This document shows positions 39,929 to 44,328 of a stretch of DNA of 44,328 nucleotides, piece after piece. The DNA comes from UBA8231 sp964512165 (GTDB taxonomy: Bacteria > Latescibacterota > UBA2968 > UBA8231). A model generated the notes under the pieces. The model worked only from the letters and a program-made list of their open reading frames with translations. It did no database searches and had not been told where the DNA came from. The translations under genes and the position numbers were made by a program. Location of the stretch: the NCBI GenBank assembly GCA_964512165.1, contig CAZEHQ010000008.1, positions 1 through 44,328 on the forward strand, given 5' to 3'. The stretch's first letter is position 1. Each line of letters opens with the position of its first letter.

Positions 39929-40867
39929 ATGCCCCCGGTGGCATCGCCCTTGCCGCGGTCCGGGTCCCGGTCCTCCGGACACACCCCGGTCCTGGTGAAG
40001 CTCTTCTTTGCCTTCCTCGGGTCCCTCCTGCTGGCCTCCTGTGCTCCCCAGGACGGCCCGGGGCCTTTCGAGCAGACCGAGGACCGCGTCTGGCGCCTCG
40101 TCAACCGCAGCCACACCGGCGCCGACGGGATCTTCGTTCAGGCCACTTTCCGGATCTTCGCCTACGAAGTCGCCCGCATCTATGCCGAGGCCGAGATCGC
40201 CGGCCTCGGGCAGGAGCAGGTCACCAGCCGACTGCGCGAGTTCATCTACGCCTACATCGACGCGCCCTACCCCATGACGGACGGTACCGACGTCAACAGC
40301 CTCTACCTTCAGTATCTGGTCTACGTCAACCCGGACTTCGACGTCACCAATCCCCTTCAGAAGGCGCAGTTCGACACCTGGCGCGGTCAGTACGTGCGCC
40401 GGCTCCTCGGCATCCTCTACGACAGCAAGTATCCCCTGCTGCGGCCGGTCTACGACGAGCGTTGGGGGTACGGCCTCTACAGCCGGCTGGTCTTCACCAT
40501 CTACATCGACGGGGAGGAGTCGGGGGCGCACCCCTACATCGCCGATATCGGCGAACGCACCTTCCTTATCGACGAGTCGGGAGTCCGTCACGCACCGAGC
40601 GGGACCGCCGGGGCCTATCCATACGAGTTCGACCGCCCCGGCCACGACCACCTCGAGAAGACGGCAGTCTACCGGGTGTACTTCCTCAATCGGGGTGCCG
40701 ACCGCCGGACCCCGATCCTGACGGCCGACAGTCGGCGGGTCTCCCTCATCATCGAAGGTCTAGGCTCCGACCCCGAGCGCCGGCTGGACTGGGACCTGCC
40801 GGTGGCGTACCCTGCGATGCCGTCGCGGAGGCTCGTGCCGCCCCCGGAGCCCGAGCCGACGCCCTGA
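39929..40867 (+). CDS. Hypothetical lipoprotein
   Basis: A 312-residue protein that I do not recognise. The N-terminus contains a hydrophobic stretch KLFFAFLGSLLLASC, with LASC as a lipobox, after a basic, serine-rich lead. The lead is long, so a later GTG start within VLVKLFF is also possible. The mature part is rich in aromatic residues (Tyr, Trp, Phe), with YIYAYIDAPYPMTD-like and RWGYGLYSRLVFTIYIDGEE segments, suggesting a beta-rich extracytoplasmic domain. The C-terminus is proline-rich (PPPEPEPTP). It is ten bases after rplI. Confidence 0.7.
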   Translation: MPPVASPLPRSGSRSSGHTPVLVKLFFAFLGSLLLASCAPQDGPGPFEQTEDRVWRLVNRSHTGADGIFVQATFRIFAYEVARIYAEAEIAGLGQEQVTSRLREFIYAYIDAPYPMTDGTDVNSLYLQYLVYVNPDFDVTNPLQKAQFDTWRGQYVRRLLGILYDSKYPLLRPVYDERWGYGLYSRLVFTIYIDGEESGAHPYIADIGERTFLIDESGVRHAPSGTAGAYPYEFDRPGHDHLEKTAVYRVYFLNRGADRRTPILTADSRRVSLIIEGLGSDPERRLDWDLPVAYPAMPSRRLVPPPEPEPTP

Positions 40868-40894
40868 GCGATCGGTCACCCGCAGAACGGTGCC

Positions 40895-41266
40895 ATGGCT
40901 ATGTCAGAGGATGCTCTTCGCGAACTGCTTCCCGCACTCGCCTTTCCCCTTTTCGTCCCCGCCATCTCCATGGCCGTCTTCATCCCCGTGGCGGCGGTTA
41001 TCGTGTATCTGGCCTCGGGTGCCCGGAAGGTGGAGCAGCTGGCGGCCCGGCTGCGCCGGCTGTGCGAGAGCACCGGCCGGCCGGAGATTCGGAGCCTCCG
41101 GCCCCGGCGGCTCTCCTTGGACATCCGGTCCCTGGAAAGGACCCTCTTGGCGCTGGAGCGGGACCAGGGGACCCTGAGCCGCCGGCTGCCGAGCTACCGG
41201 AGGAAGGGCCTGATGGGAGACTTGGAACAGCGCATCTCCCGGCTGGAAGAGCGCGGTCTCGGTTAG
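40895..41266 (+). CDS. Small membrane-anchored coiled-coil protein
   Basis: A 123-residue hypothetical protein with one strong hydrophobic region (about residues 13-40, FPLFVPAISMAVFIPVAAVI). It is followed by an arginine/leucine-rich helical tail in which SLDIRSLERTLLALERDQ and DLEQRISRLEERGLG have coiled-coil periodicity. An alternative ATG two codons later is possible. It follows the lipoprotein gene closely and converges with the dehydrogenase gene. No family recognised. Confidence 0.62.
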   Translation: MAMSEDALRELLPALAFPLFVPAISMAVFIPVAAVIVYLASGARKVEQLAARLRRLCESTGRPEIRSLRPRRLSLDIRSLERTLLALERDQGTLSRRLPSYRRKGLMGDLEQRISRLEERGLG

Positions 41267-41299
41267 CGCCCGGGCGTTCCCCTGCCCTCTGGGCGTGGA

Positions 41300-42376
41300 T
41301 CAGCCGTCCCCGCAGACCTCCCCTTCCCAGGGCGCGGGATCGAAGCCGAGGCGGCGTGCCCGGTCGCAGATGCGGGACCAGGTGGTGTCGTCGATGGCGA
41401 TACCGGTCCGGCGGCGCTCGGCGGCGGTGGTGAACTCGGGCGACCCAGGCAGCTGAATCCGCCCCACCTTCGGGTCGACCCGGCTCGAGGTAACGTGGGC
41501 GACCAGGCCCTCCACCTCGCGGTCGTAGTCCCCGTCCTCGCAGAAGAAGGCGGGGTCCCACACGATCAGCATGAGGCCGTTGCTCCTCATCTCCACCTCG
41601 CCCGCGGCGCAGCCCTCGCCGGACAGCAGGCCTCCCAGAATCTCCACCATCATGCTCAGGCAGTAGCCCTTGTAGGCGACCACCCCGCCCAGGGGCAGGA
41701 TGGCGCCCTGGGGGGGTCCGACGAAATCGGCGGGGTCGGTGGTGGGACGGCCCTCGGCGTCGGTGATCCATCCCTCGGGGACCTGGGCGCCCTGGTTGTG
41801 GGCGAGGCGGATCTTGCCCTCGGCGACGACCGAGGTGGTCATGTCGACGAGGATCGGGTCGGCGCCGCGGCGCGGAGCGGCGAAGGAGACGGGGTTGGTC
41901 GAGAGCTTGCCGTCGATGCCGCCGTAGGGCGGGATCTGGCGGCCGAGGCGCCCGGCGTTGACCCAGGCCATGCCGACCAGGCCCTGGCGGGCGACGGCCA
42001 GGGTGTAGGCCCCGATCCGCCCGAGATGGGAGCAGTTGCGCAGTCCGACGCTGCCGATTCCGTGGGCCCGGGCCAGCTCGACGGCCTTGGCGACGGCGTG
42101 GCGGCCTGCCACCTGGCCGAGGGCGCCGCCGCCGTCGAGGACGGCCATGGCCCCGCGCTCACGCACCACATTCGGCCGTCCGGCGGGGTCGAAGGTGCCG
42201 TCGGCCATCTGGTCGACGTACTCGTAGATGCGGATGGTCCCGTGCGAATCGTGGCCGAAGAGGCTCGACTCGACGAGGTGGTCGGCCACGGTGGCGGCGT
42301 CCTCGGCGGAGCAGCCCGCGGCCTCGAAGAGGGAGCGGGCGATGCGGGTCAGGGTTTGGGGCGGGAAGCGGCGCAT
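41300..42376 (-). CDS. Malate/L-lactate/ureidoglycolate dehydrogenase family (Ldh_2) oxidoreductase
   Basis: NAD(P)-dependent 2-hydroxyacid dehydrogenase of the family that includes YlbC/AllD, ComC and delta-1-piperideine-2-carboxylate reductase; 358 residues. Family stretches are SLFGHDSHGTIRIYEYV with a conserved His at 45, VGLRNCSHLGRIGAYT, PYGGIDGKLSTNPVSFAAPR, and GGVVAYKGYCLSMMVEILGGLLSG. The substrate is unknown. It lies three bases after the dioxygenase-family gene on the same strand, so both probably belong to one small catabolic or modifying unit. Confidence 0.9.
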   Translation of the reverse strand: MRRFPPQTLTRIARSLFEAAGCSAEDAATVADHLVESSLFGHDSHGTIRIYEYVDQMADGTFDPAGRPNVVRERGAMAVLDGGGALGQVAGRHAVAKAVELARAHGIGSVGLRNCSHLGRIGAYTLAVARQGLVGMAWVNAGRLGRQIPPYGGIDGKLSTNPVSFAAPRRGADPILVDMTTSVVAEGKIRLAHNQGAQVPEGWITDAEGRPTTDPADFVGPPQGAILPLGGVVAYKGYCLSMMVEILGGLLSGEGCAAGEVEMRSNGLMLIVWDPAFFCEDGDYDREVEGLVAHVTSSRVDPKVGRIQLPGSPEFTTAAERRRTGIAIDDTTWSRICDRARRLGFDPAPWEGEVCGDG

Positions 42377-42379
42377 GGC

Positions 42380-43198
42380 TCAGGGGGCAGCTTCCACCTT
42401 GCCGACCTCGTCCTCGAAGGCGCGGCTGCCGAGATCGACGCCGTATTCGCGGAGCCCGCCGCTGGCCTCCGGGCCGGTGATCCACGGGCGGTGGCCGCGC
42501 CCGGCCTCGATCAGGTCGGCGCTGGCGTAGTCGCCGTGGAGGAAGTGGAAGGCCATGCCGGCGCGCTCCTCGTCGGTGGCGTTGTCGCCGGTGCTGTGGG
42601 CGACGCCGTAACAGAAGAACACGACGCCCCCCGCGGGGACCTCCACGGCCACGGATTCGGCGTCCGGAGGGGAGCAATGGATGTGGTGGTCGGAGTACGG
42701 GTCGCGTTCGTGGGCGTAGCTGTGCCGGTGGCTGCCCGGAATCAGACGCAGGGTCCCGTTGGCCAAGGTTGCGTCGTGCACGGCGACCCACATGGCCGTC
42801 CCCTTGAGCGGATCGTCGATCTTGAAGTAAGCGTTGTCCTGGTGCCAGTGGGTCCCGGTGCCGGTGCGGCCCGGCTTGAGGAACAGCTGATCCAGGTGGA
42901 GGATGAAGGGATCACCGATCAGACGGCTCACGGCGCCGGAGACCTTGGGCGCGAAGGGCAGCGCACGGATCAGGTTGCTCTTGTCGTGGAGGGGGATCAG
43001 CTGAAGGTTGGCGCGCGACTCGGAATGGGTCTGGCCATCGCCGTCGGTGCGGACGTTGCGCAGCAACCCCTGGCGGCGGAAGCGCGCCACCTCTGCCGCC
43101 AAGGCCCGAACCTCGCGAGCGTCGAAGAAGGGGCTCACCAGGCACCAGCCGTCGCGGCGGAATCGGGCGACGTGATCTTGCGTGAGAAGGTCGGTCAC
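42380..43198 (-). CDS. Phytanoyl-CoA dioxygenase (PhyH) family protein
   Basis: Fe(II)/2-oxoglutarate-dependent oxygenase of 272 residues. The metal triad is visible as H119-x-D121 (THWHQDNAYF) and H201 (GVAHSTGDN), with R212 in ERAGM as the probable 2-oxoglutarate anchor. The double-stranded beta-helix surroundings (TAMWVAVHDATLANGTLRLI, PGSHRH) are typical. The GTG at 43198 matches the family N-terminus (LTQDHVARFRRDGWCLV); no Shine-Dalgarno is seen, and the frame is open 44 codons further upstream. The substrate is unknown; many bacterial members hydroxylate small molecules other than phytanoyl-CoA. Confidence 0.88.
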   Translation of the reverse strand: MTDLLTQDHVARFRRDGWCLVSPFFDAREVRALAAEVARFRRQGLLRNVRTDGDGQTHSESRANLQLIPLHDKSNLIRALPFAPKVSGAVSRLIGDPFILHLDQLFLKPGRTGTGTHWHQDNAYFKIDDPLKGTAMWVAVHDATLANGTLRLIPGSHRHSYAHERDPYSDHHIHCSPPDAESVAVEVPAGGVVFFCYGVAHSTGDNATDEERAGMAFHFLHGDYASADLIEAGRGHRPWITGPEASGGLREYGVDLGSRAFEDEVGKVEAAP

Positions 43199-43259
43199 GA
43201 GGGAAACGCCATAGGATAGCGGGCCGGGGGCTGGACGGCAAGTTGGCCCTCGGGCTGCC

Positions 43260-43288
43260 TTGCCGGCACGGGGATGGTTGCTTACCCT
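43260..43288 (+). promoter_or_regulatory. Possible promoter for gap
   Basis: TTGCCG at 43260-43265, a 17-base spacer and TACCCT at 43283-43288. The match is moderate and the leader to the gap start would be about 185 bases. The 281-base divergent space (43199-43479) shows nothing else I can support. Confidence 0.3.
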
Positions 43289-43479
43289 AAAACGGCAAAC
43301 GGAAGACTCGCGGCTCCCGCCGCACTCCACTCACCGGCGTCCGCCCACGACGCTTCTCCCCGGACGGTCTTCCGACTCGCCAGCGCCAATCCTCTCGACC
43401 TGGACAAGACGCCCCGAGGGTCGAGGCCGGATCGGTCGGCGGTTACCGGCGAAACCGTTCCCGGGACGAGAAGGAATCC

Positions 43480-44328
43480 ATGGCAGAGATTCGGGTCGGC
43501 ATCAATGGTTTTGGCCGGATCGGCAGACTCGTGTTCCGCGCCGCCTGCAAGGCAGGCCTCGACGTGCGCGGCATCAACGACCTGACCGACGCCGCCACGC
43601 TGGCCCACCTGCTCAAGTACGATTCGACCCACGGCCGCTTCGACGGCGAGGTGGCGGCCGATGGGCCGGACCTGGTGGTCGACGGCAAGCGAGTCCCGGT
43701 CTGTGCCGAGCGCGATCCGGCGAGCCTTCCCTGGGAGAAGCTGGGGGTGGAGATCGTCGTCGAGTCGACGGGCCTGTTCACCCGGCGCTCGTCCGCCGCC
43801 GCCCACCTTTCCGCCGGTGCGCGGAAGGTGCTGATCTCGGCCCCGGCCAGGGAAGAGGACCTGACCGTGGTGATCGGCGTCAACGAGGACGCACTGCAGC
43901 CCGGACACGCCATCGTCTCCAACGCTTCCTGCACGACCAACTGCCTGGCGCCCATGGCCAAGGTCCTGCACGAGAGCTTCGGCGTCGTGCAGGGGATGAT
44001 GAACACCATCCACTCCTACACCAACGACCAGCGCATCCTCGACCTGCCGCACGAGGATCTGAGGCGGGCTCGCTCGGCCGCCGTGAACATGATACCGACC
44101 ACCACGGGGGCGGCGGCGGCCGTCGGCAAGGTCCTCCCGGAGTTGCAGGGCAAGCTCGACGGGCTGTCGATCCGCGTGCCCACGCCGGACGGGTCGCTCG
44201 TGGACTTCACCGCACACCTGTCAGCGGAGGTGACGCGCGAGCAGGTCAATCAGGCCTTCGCCAGGGCCGCGGACACCAGCCTGAAGGGCATTCTGGAGTA
44301 CTCGGAGGAACCACTTGTGCTGTCCGAC
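43480..44328 (+). CDS. gap: Glyceraldehyde-3-phosphate dehydrogenase, type I (3' end missing)
   Basis: Glycolytic/gluconeogenic enzyme oxidising glyceraldehyde-3-phosphate to 1,3-bisphosphoglycerate. The frame is open to the window end (283 codons; family about 330-340). NAD-binding GINGFGRIGRLVFRA opens the protein and an Asp in GINDLTD argues for NAD+ preference. The catalytic cysteine is in SNASCTTNCLAP, and the histidine in TIHSYTNDQRILDLPH. NMIPTTTGAAAAVGKVLPEL and IRVPTPDGSLVDF are also typical. AAGGA lies five bases ahead of the ATG. It is divergent from the dioxygenase gene. Confidence 0.97.
   Translation, partial: MAEIRVGINGFGRIGRLVFRAACKAGLDVRGINDLTDAATLAHLLKYDSTHGRFDGEVAADGPDLVVDGKRVPVCAERDPASLPWEKLGVEIVVESTGLFTRRSSAAAHLSAGARKVLISAPAREEDLTVVIGVNEDALQPGHAIVSNASCTTNCLAPMAKVLHESFGVVQGMMNTIHSYTNDQRILDLPHEDLRRARSAAVNMIPTTTGAAAAVGKVLPELQGKLDGLSIRVPTPDGSLVDFTAHLSAEVTREQVNQAFARAADTSLKGILEYSEEPLVLSD

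Overview
This is a very GC-rich bacterial chromosome segment with tightly packed genes, frequent ATGA/GTGA start-stop overlaps and several GTG or TTG starts. One run of 10 Ns at 1761-1770 points to a draft or metagenome assembly. The gene set is that of a free-living Gram-negative-type bacterium: System I (Ccm) cytochrome c maturation, an Escherichia-type four-subunit fumarate reductase, a membrane pyrophosphatase, HtrA and lipoproteins. The mixture suggests one of the less-cultured high-GC phyla of the FCB side (Eisenbacteria, Krumholzibacteria or Latescibacteria-like). That placement is inference from gene content only and is weak.

Layout. (1) 1-2540: the origin-type cluster yidC (C-terminal end) - mnmE - [assembly gap] - rsmG. 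A perfect 16-bp parS-like palindrome lies at 1841-1856. (2) 2540-2842: an intergenic stretch with a cluster of DnaA-box-like 9-mers, a candidate oriC. (3) 2843-8381, plus strand: CDP-alcohol phosphatidyltransferase, tmk, a C-terminal processing protease, rng, rplU, rpmA. (4) 8524-13926, plus strand: frdABCD and sucCD, the succinate/fumarate/succinyl-CoA segment of the TCA cycle. (5) 13936-33479: about 19.5 kb read entirely on the minus strand. In transcription order it holds a very large TPR protein, a sigma-54-type activator, an HtrA protease and an M24 peptidase. Next comes the ccm locus: ccmE, a ccmF-ccmH fusion, a zinc-ribbon CcmI-like protein, a membrane protein with a carboxypeptidase-regulatory-like domain, ccmA, ccmB, ccmC and ccmD. 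The block ends with two DUF151/UVR paralogs, a small lipoprotein, two glycosyltransferases and a diheme cytochrome c. (6) 33600-41266, plus strand: ispE, tRNA-Gln(UUG), rplY, pth, hppA, rpsF, a DUF2232-like membrane protein, rplI, a hypothetical lipoprotein and a small membrane/coiled-coil protein. (7) 41300-43198, minus strand: an Ldh_2-family dehydrogenase with a phytanoyl-CoA-dioxygenase-family gene. (8) 43480-end, plus strand: gap (GAPDH), cut by the window edge.

How it fits together. The left end looks like the replication origin and partition neighbourhood. The frd-suc genes give electron transport to or from fumarate plus substrate-level phosphorylation. The ccm genes would mature c-type cytochromes such as the diheme protein of the same strand block. 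The most unusual material is the ccm locus (CcmE with a CxxxY instead of HxxxY motif, a CcmF-CcmH fusion, an extra membrane protein, no CcmG nearby) and the parS/DnaA-box region. Most of the remaining genes are ordinary housekeeping genes. I found no CRISPR array, insertion sequence, prophage or defence system.
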